Assembly: GCA_009809945.1 (NCBI GenBank)
Contig: WTPW01000188.1
Coordinates: forward strand, 192,562-256,561
Direction: 5' to 3'
DNA length: 64,000 nt
Source of the DNA: Gigaspora margarita
Lineage: Eukaryota; Glomeromycota; Glomeromycetes; Diversisporales; Gigasporaceae
Shown here: positions 24,098-37,094 of the stretch, in pieces
How the letters are laid out: each line of letters starts with the position of its first letter
Numbering within the stretch: position 1 is the first letter of the stretch
Notes under the pieces: generated by a model
Database searches by the model: none
Told to the model about the DNA's origin: nothing
The model's input: the letters and a program-made list of their open reading frames with translations, nothing else
Position numbers and translations under genes: made by a program

Positions 24098-25680
24098 CAG
24101 TGATAGTAAATGATCTAGTTATTTGCTGATTTTTTTAATGACCCCAAATGACCTCAAAATGACCAGTTATTTTTGGTCATTCAAATCTTAGGTCATTTGC
24201 AAATGACTTATGACCAAATAACTGTTGTCATTTGAGTTATCAGTCATTTTGCATATAAAATTAACATCCTATTGGTCATGAAAACTTGTTTAATGCTTCT
24301 TACATGTAATTTTTAATTTACACCTGTTGATATTTTAATATCTTACAAATCACATACAATGATATTATTGCACAATATACATTAATTAATTTTAAAAAAA
24401 TCAAAGTTTTTATTTTAAAAAAAAATAAATATATAAATTAAAAAAATCTAATTTATATTATAAATTGCAATCAATATATATGTTATAAGTGGAAGTAGAA
24501 CTTAGTAGATTCTGAATTTTTATATAAAACTCCATTTTCAGGTTGATTTTACCATATGTACACCTGTACCCTAACTCTAATTTAATTAGGAAATTCAAAT
24601 CCACTTGAATTCTATTCCCCTCAATAGTGGCAAATAACAATTGAATAAACAATACCAAAATACAGTCCAATAGCACCAACACACATAATCAACAAGATCT
24701 TACAACTAGCATCAACAACATAGTGACAAGACCTGACCACCAGTACCAACAACATGAACTAATTGCCTGTACCAATAAAGATGCTCTAGCAGCAACCAAA
24801 TGCAACTTAATCAACAATCTATAAAGAACAAAATACAACAGCACCAACTACAGCTTAATTACCTATCTAATTAGTGCTAATGATGACCTACTTGATGGCT
24901 TCAATGATGAAACCTCAGTATAAGAGTAGAGTATACCCTATGTCATACACTTGTAAATCACTTGTAAATCATGTAATTTGATTGGCCAGTTCGCATTGTC
25001 ATCCACAAAATTTATTTATCACCTGCAAAATTCATTAACTTCATAAGTAAATTTTTAACATACCAACTTAGTTAATATGTTTTTTTTATATTTTAATAAA
25101 ACAAGTATTCAAAAACAGGTTTAGTGATATTTTATAATGTTATATTTATTTTTATACAACTCTTCTATAGTAATTGTGTTGCGTAATCTGATTTATATAG
25201 TAGAGTCATAATTAGTATTATAAAAATGATCTATATATACTCTACCCTTAATCAGCAGCAGAACAAAAACAAAATACAATAGCAGCTAATCACTTACCAA
25301 CAATGTTCTAATCACTAGCACTAATGCAACTTCTACTCAGCAGTACTAGTGATGACTAAACAATAACTGATCAAGACTTAATAAAAAAATGAAATACAGT
25401 AGTATAACTATGAGTTAATTACTTACCAACAAAAACTTAAACACCAACATCAACCTAATCAACCTCCATAATGACATAGTCGCAATATCAGCACCTACAA
25501 ACGACTTGACTGCTATAGTCATAAAAAAAAATTAATCTATATGATGTATATTCTGATTGGTCAGCCACATCATGGAATTTCAAATGACCATAACAGGTCA
25601 TCTGGTTTTTGAAATGACCCAATGACTGGTTACTAGTCATTTGAGTCATTTTGGTCATTTCAAATCATTTACCATCACTG
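24098..25680. mobile_element. hAT-like non-autonomous element, 1.58 kb, 8-bp duplication ATATACAA
   Basis: The left terminus CAGTGATAGTAAATGATCTA and the right terminus (reverse complement CAGTGATGGTAAATGATTTG) are inverted repeats beginning CAGTG. The sequence ATATACAA flanks the element exactly on both sides (24090-24097 and 25681-25688). An 8-bp duplication and a YARNG start are the marks of the hAT superfamily. Subterminal regions are packed with GTCATTT/AAATGAC motifs in both orientations, possible transposase binding sites. The interior has no transposase. It carries a nested TTAA-type MITE (24924-25247) and CAACA-rich sequence. Confidence 0.88.
24924..25247. mobile_element. TTAA/TAA-flanked MITE nested in the hAT-like element
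   Basis: The left end GAGTAGAGTATACCCTATGT and the right end (reverse complement GGGTAGAGTATATATAGATC) resemble the GGGTAGAGGG family at 8444-8940. Both copies share an interior TGATTGGCCA segment. The left flank is ATAA and the right flank TTAA. It sits wholly inside 24098-25680 and is therefore younger than that insertion. Confidence 0.65.
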
Positions 25681-25909
25681 ATATACAATGCTAAATTGAT
25701 TACAATAAACCTTTGATTTCCTGAATATTTTTAACAAACTATAACACCACTATAAATTTCAAGTTCCAAAAGTTAGTTATTATAATTAGTAATCTGAAAT
25801 TTGTATCTTTAAGGCACTGTAGAGGGTAACACATATATTGTACAGTCAACTTTGGTAGTGGAACATTTGAAATATAATCAATATGAATTTCAGAAAAAGA
25901 CATTTGTCA

Positions 25910-26575
25910 TCATTTTTCACTAGCAAGCATATGATCAAAAGGGAATACATCCATATTTTTTTGGTTTATAAATGGTATATGGTCAGATTCTGTATATTGT
26001 AAGAAAAACATTCGCTCTTCAACAAAGTTACCAAAATTAGGAGGTGACTCATTGAGATATTGAGGCATGAAAGAAATATCGAATCTTGCCTTATCATGAT
26101 ATTGAGGCATAAACAACATATCAGATTTAGTCGTATCAATAATTGACACATTGAGTTCTGTTGCACTGAGATGTGAGATATTGATGCATAAACTCTATAA
26201 CAGATTCTGTTAATCGAAAATTTGAAACATAAACAGCATATTCATTTCTGTCAAGTATTGAGCCAAGAGAGCCCTTTGATTTTTGGTAATATTACCAGAG
26301 TTAGAATAGATCACATCTGTATTTCGTACTATGGATGGTATATAGTCCTGAACAAAGTTTATGCATGTTGCTTTCTCTTCTGTAGTGTTATCATCTTTAA
26401 AAAAGGACACTTCTGTATTTGGAGTCATCCCTATAAGAAAATTGAACTGGATCAGCACGGGTTGCTTTGGATAGGCACAGGTCTTTTTGGCATGGGTCAT
26501 GATCCAGATTTGTATAGATATAGTCCAGATTGGTATAGATTCTGTGGACCATGTGGGACTAGAGTGGTAACTCAA
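25910..26575 (-). pseudogene. Decayed protein-coding remnant, family unknown
   Basis: Two - strand frames (26575-26210 and 26149-25910) read as soluble protein and are separated by stops. The downstream frame contains a near-duplicate DMLFMPQYHDKARFDISFMP-type segment, and the upstream frame ends in LTEMNMLFMFQIFD, a related piece. So the original protein probably had MLFMPQY-type internal repeats. I do not recognise the family. A partly overlapping + strand frame (26222-26608) lacks any such structure. Confidence 0.4.
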
Positions 26576-27130
26576 CTAACTAAATCAAAACTATGTCAGC
26601 AAAATTAGTAATTTTAATATGATTAGATTTTTTATCAGTTAGATCAAATGGATGATTAAATATCATTTTATTTTATTTAATTAATAAGCAAAGCACAAAA
26701 TTCTAAACATGATATTACACTTCTCTTTCTAATTTTTTTAACTGAAAACTCTTTGCAAAGACCATATCTGAAAAGTTATACTTGACAATCCTAATAAAGT
26801 TTCAACTTATACTTTTAAAATTCACAAATATCAATGAAATTTGAATGCTTTATAAGGCAAAGTTTCAAAACTTATATAATAATAGAAAATTCTAAAGCGT
26901 AACTTTATTCTCCAATATTTAATAAGTTACTTGTGAAATTTCAAAGTAATTCATTGAATTTTTTTGATAAGTTGGACTTTTTTAAAGTATTATAATTAAT
27001 TTTAATAAATATATTAATAATAATAATGATAATTACTGATCTTTTATTTGCGCAAGATAAAAAATCTGTAATATGTCAAATTCCATTGTTTGTTCACATA
27101 GTTTTGATTTACTTAGTTGAGTTATCACTC
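26560..27130. repeat. Inverted repeat, arms 26560-26605 and 27087-27130
   Basis: AGAGTGGTAACTCAACTAAC at the left and the reverse complement of the right arm (AGAGTGATAACTCAACTAAG) match for about 40 bp. Outside both arms lie GGCACAGG-type motifs in opposite orientation (26474 and 27171), so the element may extend to about 26440-27250. No target duplication found. Confidence 0.55.
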
Positions 27131-27274
27131 TCATATGGGCCCGTATGCCTGTGCCAAATGGACTGTAAATGGCACAGGTTTTGCAGCAGTTTATTAGTTG
27201 AATCAGTACAGGATTTGGTACAGGTGAATGTAAATCCATGTGCCACTGCAATAATGATATGGATTAACTATTAA

Positions 27275-28048
27275 ACCATAAATTGATATATAAGTAATCA
27301 ATATAAAATAAACAAGCTAACTGTATATAAAGTAAAATTCTGTAAGGAATTTTTTTTGTTAAAACACACAGGGAAGCTTCATCAGTGAAATCATGAGATA
27401 TTGCTTTTTTCTTAAAAAAAATCACTTACTGATCTTTTGCTCTCCACAAAATGAGCCAACATGTATAACATATACATATGTGCTATCTGAATGCACTATT
27501 TCATATGACATGATATTACAAGCTACCCTTTGCCGTAATGTCTGTGCTATTTTTACTGTGCTATTCTGTGAAATATTCCTGTATGTACTACAAGATCCAT
27601 GCCATTTCAAGCATTTCTAACACCAATTTGTACCACTACTTGTACTACTTTTTTTACAGGGCATAGATACTTCAGTCACATAATCAGAAATCATGCTTTG
27701 GGTCGATCTTCTGAGTTCTTTTTGCTCATTGGCAATATATTCCTAAGGATTTCTGCATAATGTCATAATCTAATTTGACATAGGCTGACACTTTTTGGTA
27801 TGCTTTACTACCATCTCTTGAATTAAGCTTATTTATGCTTTTAAAAAGAAAAAAAAGCACAGGGTTGTCTATTTTTATTTTTATTAGAAGGAAATTTATA
27901 AAGCTCAATCCATTTCATAAGTTCAAAACTAGTCATTTTATGAATGTTGTCTTCCTTAGGAGGATGCTTGCCTATTTCAAATAAACTCTTATCTTTTTTA
28001 AATGGATAACTGTCTTTTCAAATGCACATTCATTTTGTGAATAGGAAG
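27275..28048. other. Non-coding stretch, low-confidence coding debris
   Basis: Short frames on both strands (27393-27620 +, 27422-27610 -, 27726-27908 -) overlap and none shows a recognisable motif. The local GC content is slightly higher than in the flanks, so decayed coding sequence is possible. Confidence 0.35.
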
Positions 28049-28059
28049 ACACAACCATT

Positions 28060-29697
28060 GTTGGAAATCTTATGTTCTCATGTTTTCATGAGAACATCAC
28101 TTTTAATTGAAAACATTTACAAAATTTAAGATGTTCTCTATTAAATTTTTTTTGAGAACATTAAGTTTGAAAAATATGTTCTCTATATAAATATAAAGTA
28201 ATAAAAAATTATTTTATTAATATAGTAGTTTAAATAATTAAGTTCATAAATATTTAATTGTTAGTTGTTGAAATAAAAGACAATTTAGTGTTTTTGAATT
28301 ACAAAAAGATTTTGGATAATATAATTTATTGGTTATTCTTCCCAGTTTTGGTGTAATATAGTTGCATAGCTACATTATTCTACAGTGGATAGCAAAATGT
28401 ATCCACTTTTATCAATAAAACTTTCAATTATATTTAATTGTTAATTGTTGAAATAGAAGACAATTTAGTGTTTTTGAATTACAAAAAGATTTTGGATAAT
28501 ATAATTTATTGGTTATTCATTCCCAGTTTTGGTGTAATGTAGTTGCATAGCTACATTATTCTACAGTACTGGATAGCAAAATGTATCCACTTTTATTAAT
28601 AAAACTTTAAATTATTATAACTATTTTAAAACAAGTTAAATAAAAAAACCCTTTGACAAATTGATAGATTTTTTTGCTAAACTACATTTCTGTCAAAGGA
28701 TTTTTATTACTTTTTGCTTTAAAGAATTTATTTAAGTTAATGTTTGTAATGATTTTAAAAATTTGCATTTAATATAAAAAAATATAAAAAAAAAGAAAAT
28801 ATATATATTTAATTGACCAATTAGAATCCATTGCATCAAAATTAGCCAATCTGAATTGATTATTTAAGAATCAAAAATTTGTGCTCTATATAAATAGAGT
28901 GATGTCTTATGCTGTCCAGTATGTACAAACTTTGATATACTGGTACATATAATATTATTATATTGAATACCAATTAAATCAAAATTTAATATAAGTTTTC
29001 AGAAAGCTAAACTCACTATGATAATAACATAAATTTTTTACAAGAAAATTACTTGGCAATTCTTTAGTTATTATAATTTTAAACTTTAGTACTATATTTT
29101 AAAATTAATATTAAAAATCTTTTGAATTTATAAATTCACTAAATTCACTATAGTGAAGAAGAATAATATATTATATTTACGATATTTATTTATTTATTTA
29201 AATATTTAACAAATATTAAAAGCTTATCTAAACAAGCTGGATTAAACCAATAACATCTCCAACATTATATAAAAGTCTAAAATATTAAATTATTTTTTTT
29301 TTAAAAAAATATATGAATTATAGTTTTATTTTTTAAATAATTTAGCTTTGTTTATAAATTTTAGTTAAATAAATTATATTCTTTATTATTTTACTATTAA
29401 TATTTTTTTAAATATATTAATTAAAAAAGAAAATTAAAAAATAAATAAAAGTAATCTAAAAGTATAAGTCAAGAGAGAGAATAAGAAAAAGAAAATAATT
29501 GCAAAAAGAGAAAGTGAGCATAAAAAAGAGAAAAAGGGAGAAAAAGAAAGAGAGAAGGAGAGAGAAAGAGAGAAAGAAGAAGAGGGAGAGAGAGAAAATT
29601 TTTTTTATTTGAGAACATAAAAAAATTTTTGAGAACATTAAATTAAATAAATATGTTCTCATGAGAACATAAATTTCAAAACAGATTTCCAATCTGA
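28060..29697. mobile_element. Non-autonomous DNA transposon, 1.64 kb, GAGAACAT-rich ends
   Basis: ACACAACCATT occurs on both sides (28049-28059 and 29698-29708). The ends are GTTGGAAATCTTATGTTCTC and, in reverse complement, GATTGGAAATCTGTTTTGAA, both leading into ATGTTCTCATG. If the border is moved so that the element starts CATTGTTGG, the duplication becomes 8 bp (RACACAAC), as in hAT elements. Subterminal zones repeat GAGAACAT many times, like the small hAT-like element at 56500-56728. Inside are a tandem duplication of about 180 bp (28250-28612), a purine-rich GAGAAAGAGAGA tract (29465-29598) and no transposase. Confidence 0.8.
28250..28612. repeat. Tandem duplication, unit about 180 bp
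   Basis: Two copies begin TATTTAATTGTTAGTTGTTG and TATTTAATTGTTAATTGTTG and run through GTAGTTGCATAGCTACATTA and a GGATAGCAAAATGTATCCAC hairpin to the end, with few differences. They lie inside the 28060-29697 element, so the doubling happened within it. Confidence 0.85.
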
Positions 29698-29708
29698 ACA
29701 CAACCATT

Positions 29709-31421
29709 TTTTTGAATAATGAAGTGTGAAACCTGAAATGCTAAAAGAAAACTGACTTAAAATTTGTTTTTATGAAAAAAATGGCCTATCTTTTTATTTT
29801 ACTTTTATTTAGTGCTTATTCAACTATATTTGCAATATATGTGTATATAATATCATATTTATAATGTAATGTTTCTTCAGGCACAAGGCCTTTATTTTAT
29901 AAGATCTTTGCCTTAAAAATAGGGTCGAGGTCTTTCAAAACAAAATTGAGATTTTTGTTAAATCTAAGTCTAGAAATTTCAGTTTGGGAATATACCATAA
30001 ATGGATAGTGCTGAATACACCTTTTATGGAATAGATCTTAAGTGGTAATTCGCAGTTAAAGGGTTAGTAAAAATTGGTAGAGTTTTACTAATTGCCTTAT
30101 ATAGAAGTAGAATGCTATACATTTCCAATTATAATAAAAAACCCTATAGTAAATAACCAATAAATACTCATATCATGTCATATAGTAGCGCGATTTTAAT
30201 GATTTAACTATCATTAGAATTAGAAAAGTTGGTTCTGCAAATTTAATTAGAAATTATAAAAGGTTTGCTTAGTAAAAAAATATTTTTATATGTAGAAAAG
30301 CCCCATTCACACACTATAGAAATTTACTATTAAATTTTGCTGTAATTTATTATAAAATGTTGATCATTTTATACCCTTTATCTGTGATCTTCCTCTTAAG
30401 TTTTTTTTACTTAGCTTTGTTTTTAAATTTATTTTTTTTATTTTATATTTTTTTTATTTCTTTATATATTAATTTTAAAAATAAAAATTGACAATACTAT
30501 ATTAGATTTAGCTATATACTATAATACAATAATACAATATTAAGCTAACAACAGAACTACTATAAAACTGCCAAGCTTTCATACTATGTTCCAAATCTAC
30601 CAAGCTCTTGTGTTATGTCCTGAGTCTACCAAACTCTCTTATGCTATGTCCTGAATCTACCTAATTCTTGTGCTATGTTCGTCTTGAATCTACCAATTCT
30701 ATATTATTTTTGTCTAAATCTATCTATCATTCTACATTCATCAAGTGGCTGTGGCCCAAACCTACTAAGTTTGGGATTTGGTAGAATCCCAAATAGTATT
30801 TACTAGATTTTGCAAAAATGCCTCTAATTTGGCATAATATCAAATATTCTGACATATAAATTATATTACAGCTAGAAATCCCAAAATTTTTACATGTAAA
30901 ATCGTGTTTGTTACTTATCCCAAACAAATAGATTGCTTAAAGTCTAGAACCTTGGCCAATAAAATCATGAAATTTTGGTATCAAAATGTGATTTACCTAT
31001 AATAAGTCACCTTGTTTTGCATACTCTTTATATAACCAACACTTTATATCTCCATTCTAATACATGTTACTCTGGGTATATTACCAATATTGTATACTTA
31101 TACTGACATTTTAGAAAAAATAAGTTGTTATAGAAAGATTTTACCATGATGTTATTACATCAGATGTTGGTATACTAGAGTATAATTTTACTATTATATT
31201 ATTGTTAAAATAACAAGTTTCATTTTTTATGCCTGTATGCAGATCCCAAATCAAGTAAAAAAATAAGTCTATGCTAGTGCGATTTATATAATACATAAAT
31301 TGATATTATGGGTAGAACAAGTATAATTTGCACATATTACAAATTTAAAATCTTAAATGGTTTTTACATTTAATACAATGACTAGACAAGGAAATTTAAC
31401 ATATTATTATGATATTATATA
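29709..31421. other. Non-coding stretch with a short tandem repeat
   Basis: 30570-30720 contains four or five imperfect units of about 45 bp around CTACCAAGCTCTTGTGCTATGT-like text (shortened here: TCTACCAAGCT..TGCTATGTCC). The rest is AT-rich with no supportable gene. Confidence 0.5.
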
Positions 31422-32465
31422 CAGTTATATGACATGTCATTTTTATTAACATCTATAATAAAAATTATAATAAAAATATATGAATTTACTATAAACCTCA
31501 AGCTGAAGATTATTTTCACTTTACAAATTAACTTAAAATTAAAATTTTCAGAAATATAGAGCAAGAGGAGGAGAAAAAGGTAGTACAAAAATCGGATCAA
31601 AATTTTGCCAATTTTTGCACGATTTCAAAATGCAACTTTGTCAAAAATAAATATTTACTAATTTTAAAATAGCAAATATATGTAAAATTATGCTCTGAAC
31701 AACTTTACTTAGAAGCCAGAAGTAGGTTACCTTGTAAGAAAAATGGGTTATTTATGTATTTAAGTTAAAATTTATCATATTTCATGATAAAACTTTTTTC
31801 CTTATTAGGTAACCTACTTTGGGCTCTTAAGAAAGTTGTTTAGCATGTAATTTTACTTGCGTCTAAGGTCAAAATGCACTTTCTCAGACCTTTTACTAAG
31901 TAAAAAATGGGTTTAAAGTTGAAAAAAAATTTTTAAAAAGAAAAAAAATTTTTTCCAACTTTAAACCTATTGTTCACTTAGTAAAAGGTTTGAGAAAGTG
32001 CATTTTGACCTTAGATGTGAGTAAATTACATGCTGAACAACCTTTTTTAAGAACCCAAAGTATGTTACCTAATAAGAAAACAAAGTTTTATCATGAAATA
32101 TAATAAATTTTAACTTTAGTACATAGATAACCCATTTTTCTTACAAGGTAACCTACTTCTGGCTCCTAAGTAAAGTTGTTCAAAGCATAATTTTACATAT
32201 ATTTGCTGTTTTAAAATTAGCAAATATTTATTTTTGATAAAGTTGCATTTGAATTCATGCAAAAATTGGCAAAATTTGATCCGATTTTTGTACCACCTTT
32301 TTTTCCTCCCCTTGCTCTATATTTCTGAAAATTTTAATTTTAAATTAATTTGTAAAGTGAAAATAATCTTCAGCTTGAAGTTTATAGTAAATTTATATAT
32401 TTTTATTATAATTTTTATTATAGATGATATTTGGACCTATTTTCATCTGACATGTTGTATGACTG
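31422..32465. mobile_element. Foldback-type palindrome, about 1,044 bp
   Basis: Two arms of about 515 bp (31422-31938 and 31950-32465) are reverse complements with only scattered mismatches, meeting at an A/T-run centre near 31940. The outer ends read CAGTTATATGACATGTCA and, in reverse complement, CAGTCATACAACATGTCA. The two open frames seen in it (31415-31600 - and 32234-32485 +) encode the same hydrophobic peptide because the arms are copies of one another, so they are not evidence of genes. The DNA could extrude as a giant cruciform or be transcribed into a long hairpin. ATATA flanks both ends, a possible short target duplication. Confidence 0.85.
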
Positions 32466-33389
32466 ATATAATTATGTTTCCTTGATTACACATGTCAACT
32501 GTATTTTTCTTATTACATAATTAACTCATGTATTTATTCAATACTTCGATTTTATATAAAAATCTCAAGGTAAAATAAAAGAATGGATTGTCTAATCAGA
32601 TGCATTTAAATATAACAATATTCTTTATTGCACTTCATTCCTAATATTATCTAAAATTAGTTTTTCCCTAAGTTTTAACAATAAATATGAATTCTGCTTG
32701 TTTATTACCTAGCTAACAACAAATAAACAATAGTTTGGCAATTTAATTTGCACTTACAAGTAAAGGAGACATTGATATTCCCAACATTCAAACAAAAATT
32801 TTATGCATTATTGGCTTAACTTTAATTAATCAATAATTGATCCATCCTGGTTCTTGAATTGGATTTGACCATTAGATTATTAATCTTTAAACATGGATAT
32901 ATCTGATTAAAAGTCAAATTTGTGAATAATTTAATAATTATTCTATTTAATACCAAATATTTATTTAATGAATTGATCAGTTTGAATTTGATACTATTTA
33001 CTGAAATAGATACATATTTGGGTTTTGGTATAAACCTAAACTAGATAGAAATACTGATTCCCAAAACTGCCTATAGTAGTTTGACAAGTATTGTCTGAAT
33101 AATAATCAGACTAGGTTTTTAAAATAGTTCGAAATAGTTTGATAATGTTCAAATTCTGTACTACAAGCCCAAACTAAGTAGAAATGCTATAACTAAAAAA
33201 AAGAGTTTGGGGCACAATACTATTATCAAGTCTATCTAACTATTATACTATGCTCATCCCAATTATTGTACCGCTCATCCCAATTATTGTGCTATGCTTA
33301 TTTCCAATTATTATGCTATATTCATTCTAATTATTATACTACATAATCTTGGCCAATATGCTAAATATCAAAGTAATGCATCATGTTTT
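32466..33389. other. Non-coding stretch with short tandem repeats
   Basis: 33225-33345 repeats a unit of about 30 bp around CCAATTATTGTGCTATGCT four times. No gene recognised. It probably includes the 5' part of the Helitron, but I could not fix its TC terminus. Confidence 0.45.
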
Positions 33390-35675
33390 ACACTAAGAAC
33401 TTTTATTCTTTCACCTTTTTTTCATGTTATACTGAATTTTCAACTATTCTTCATGGTGAAAAATTATTTTAAGAATTTTTGGTAGATACTTGGGCATCAG
33501 CAGAACAAAATTGTCTATGATATTTGTCCAATAACCAAGGCATACTAAGAACAGATATATATTAGAAACTTGCAAATACAATAGGAACTACTGCATAAAT
33601 TTAGCAAATCTTGGACGGCATATAATTTTTTCTTCAACACATATTGGAAGTTCTTGTTATATGTTTAAATTGTTCAAGGTTCAATGACTATAACATGATT
33701 TTATTACTATTCTAATATCTTTGGAACTATAATAGCAATCCCAAATTGGAAAAAAATTATTGATAAATTTTTATCTGGTCAGATTTCAGCCAATAGACCT
33801 GATTTAGTAACACATGTATTTGAACTTAAGTGTAAAGCTCTTCTTCATAAATCTAAAAAAAGCAGAAAAAGTAGTAGCCTATATATACACTATTAAATTC
33901 TAAAAACGTGGTTTGCCCTATATGCATTTTCTAAGTGATAATAAAATTAGAGGACCTGCTAATGTTGATTGAATTGTATATGCCAAATTTCCTGAACAAA
34001 ATGCTAATCTATTGCTTTTTGATACTACAATGCACTATATAGTTCATGGACCATATGATGCATGTAATCTACATGCACTATACATAAAAGATAGAATATA
34101 TCAAAAAATATTCTAAAGAATTTCACAATGGACATCAATGCAATTCTAATGGATATTCTCTTTATGCTAGAAACTATAATAGATGTACATTCACTATTGG
34201 TACTAATACTGTTGACAATAAGGACATAGTACCTTATAATCCAGTTCTAAGTCACATATTTAACTGCTATATAAATATCGAAGTTTGTGCATCAATAAGA
34301 GTATATATTTAATTAATTTAATTTGAGGTTTTTTTTATTTACAAGTTTTATATACAGGCTGTCAAACATATACACAAGTATATTTATTTAAAGGCCATGA
34401 TTGAACTACCATGCAATTTGGCTATGAATCTGATAAATTAAGCAGTATTTTGATGCAAGATATATTGGTGCACCAGAAGCAGCATGGCATCTATTTGGAA
34501 TGTGTTTATATAAAGAAGTGCCAAATATGGTAAGATTGGCACTTCATCTTCCAGAAATGCATCAAGTTGTTTTTGATCCAAATGATAATGCTGCTGATAT
34601 TCTAGCTTATGCAAAAATATCAAAAAACAATACTAACTGCATGTTTAAAGCATATGCGACTATAGAAGCTGCTTGCCAATATATATATCAAGAGTTTCCA
34701 CAAAATTTTGTTTGGAATAAACAAGAACTAAAGTGGTTATTATGAAAAAGAGGGTTTGCTATTGGCATAATATATTTTGCAAACCCTATAGTTAGAGAAC
34801 ATTTTTATCTTCAACTTTTGCTTAAAATTGTTTATAGCCCACAGTTATTTGTGCATTTAAAAACAGTTAATAGAATTTAATATCCAATTTTAAAAGTGTA
34901 TGTATAGCTCTAGGTTTGTTAGAAGATAATAGAGAATAGAACAAATGCTTAGAAGAATCTTCAGTTATATGTAGTAGCCCTCAATTAAGAACCCTTTTTG
35001 CAATTATTTTAATTCAATATATACCAACTTATTCAGAGCAACTATGGATAAAATTTTGTGCCAATATATATAATGATTTTTCTTATTATTTATATTATAA
35101 GCATGGTATTGCTGAACCAACTAAGAATTAGATATATGACTTTGGACTATTTTTTATAGATGAAATCTTAAAAAATTCAAATTATTCACTTACTATGTGC
35201 TCTCCAATGCCTTTATAAGAGCATAACTAGGGGCTTTATACAGGAAATCATCTTATTGCTCAACATTTAGCTTGCAATCATGAAGAATTTTATCTATTAG
35301 TTGAGAATCATATCCCACAATTAAATTATGATCAAAGCCTGCATATTATATTATTCTAAATTTAGTAAATAATAGACATAGCTATTTGTTCTTTCTTAAT
35401 AGGCCAGCTGGAACAGGCAAAACATTTATTTATAATATTCTTGCAATGCAAATTCACAGTGAAGGTAGACTTGTAATTTGTGTAGCATCCTCTGGTCTTG
35501 CAGCATTGTTACTTATTTGTAGATGTACTCTCACTCTATATTTAAAATCCAATTGAAATCAAAAAAAGATTCTTTTTGTACAATTGACAAAAATTCTGAT
35601 TTTGCTAATTTATTTCAGTTAGCAGAACTTATTTTTGGGGTGAAGTACCTTTGGCAATATCATTATTTTCTAAAG

Positions 35676-37094
35676 AGGACCCCAGGCATCTCTCATATAG
35701 GTCATAACTGGATTTTGGCCAATTTTGATCTAATTTGCTAAAAATAACAAAATCTATTTACTTTAATAACTTCTAATCCAGTAATCAGAATTGAATAAAC
35801 CTTTTTTGTTAAATGCGCCTCACTAAGAGCTTCATTTTAAAAAAAACATCATTCAAATTGGACCACTGGGTGCCAAGATAATTGCCAAAACTGTTTTTTG
35901 CTTCTCAAATTTTAGGTGTTTTTGCTGAAAAATTTCAAGTATGACCTCTATACTAGATGAGGACCCCTGAATATATGCAAAAAACCTTTGTCGTACACTC
36001 AAACTAAATTTTTTAAAATGTTTGTCCATTTGTGTACAAAAATGAGCTTTTTGATAGCAAATTTGCTTGACCTTGATGTGCACTTAATTAATATTATTAA
36101 AAAAAGATTGGCGTACACTTACTAATTATGTTGAATTGGTATATTGTACAGTATATAAGAGAGTTATACTAATTTCGCTATAAATTTTTGTTATTGGCCA
36201 ATCAGAATGCAAGATTGGGTATACTGTAATAATTAAAACAACAATTGCTTTTTTTGAAAATTTATACTTATTACAAAACTTTGCCCAAGAAATCATCTTT
36301 TGTATACTAATAAAAAAATTTTTTTGCAAAATTTTAGTACAGAATAATATTATCTAATAACTTTAATCCTAACCCTAACAAAGATGACATATTTTATTTA
36401 GAAGGTAATATATAAATTAGCATGGATAATTCTGGGCAGTCAGACAATAGGAAGAAATTAGTAAATTCTATAAAAAAATATATATTCTGAAAAGTTTTGA
36501 ATAAAAAAAAAAATAAATGTAAATTACAAGCAAGGTCAGGATGAAACTTTGAGAAAATATCCAAAAAATTCCAAAAAGCAAACTTAAATATTTAAATCTT
36601 TATTGTACATTAGCTTAATAATAAATTTTGCTTTATTGTACACTTTATTAAAGTATAAAAAACTTATATTAAATTTCTGTTGTACATTAAATATATGGCT
36701 TTAAGCCAATGTACACTTCCATAATAAAATTTTTTTGTACACCTATATAAGAATTAAAGACAAAGGTTTATATATATAACATATCAGTATTTAGTAGGGT
36801 TCCTCAAAGTCGAATCGAATCGAATATTAGACATATTTGAATTTGATCAAATCGAATAAGCTCTTGATTTGAATTTGATTTGATCAAATCAAATCAAATC
36901 AAATCAAATTTATTTGTAATTTTTATTAAATATTTTCGAATCGAATCGAATATTTTGTCAATTTGAATTTGATTTGATTTGAAATTTCTGTATTTGAATT
37001 TGATTTGAGATCGAATATTTGATCGAATCAAATCGAATCAAATTGAATTGTGGAACCCTAGTATTCAGGGGTCCTACTAGATGTCCAGGGTTCT
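35676..37094. mobile_element. DNA element inserted in the Helitron helicase, 8-9 bp duplication TTTCTAAAG
   Basis: The helicase reading breaks at 35675 and resumes at 37095. TTTCTAAAG precedes and follows the insert (35667-35675 and 37094-37102). The ends AGGACCCCAGGCATCT and, in reverse complement, AGAACCCTGGACATCT agree at 12 of 16 positions. A second pair of AGGACCCCTGAATA motifs lies inside in opposite orientation (35961 and 37062-37075), so the element may be two nested or fused relatives, the left one about 35676-35967. The interior 35984-36770 repeats TGTACA/GTACAC motifs every 40-60 bp. No transposase. A hAT-like MITE at 36795-37060 sits within it. Confidence 0.75.
36795..37060. mobile_element. 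hAT-like MITE, TAGGGTTCC ends, GAATCGAAT-rich (copy 1)
   Basis: The left end TAGGGTTCCTCAAAGTCGAA and the right end (reverse complement TAGGGTTCCACAATTCAATT) share TAGGGTTCC. Flanks GTATTTAG (36787-36794) and GTATTCAG (37061-37068) form an 8-bp duplication with one change. The interior consists almost entirely of GAATCGAAT and CAAATCAAAT motifs in both orientations. A second copy lies at 55429-55679. Because it lies inside the insert in the helicase, it is the youngest of three nested layers. Confidence 0.85.

Noticed and set aside
26222..26608. 128-residue + strand frame
   Set aside because: It overlaps the more protein-like - strand remnant and an inverted repeat, and has no internal similarity of its own.
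29456..29707. 83-residue - strand frame rich in F, L and S
   Set aside because: It arises from the purine tract GAGAAAGAGAGA read in reverse.
31415..32485. Two related hydrophobic frames that look like paralogous membrane proteins
   Set aside because: They are the two arms of one palindrome, so their similarity is forced by the DNA.
33294..33485. 63-codon frame before the Helitron
   Set aside because: A different frame over the same bases gives the Helitron leader (EFLVDTWASAEQN), which is the better reading.
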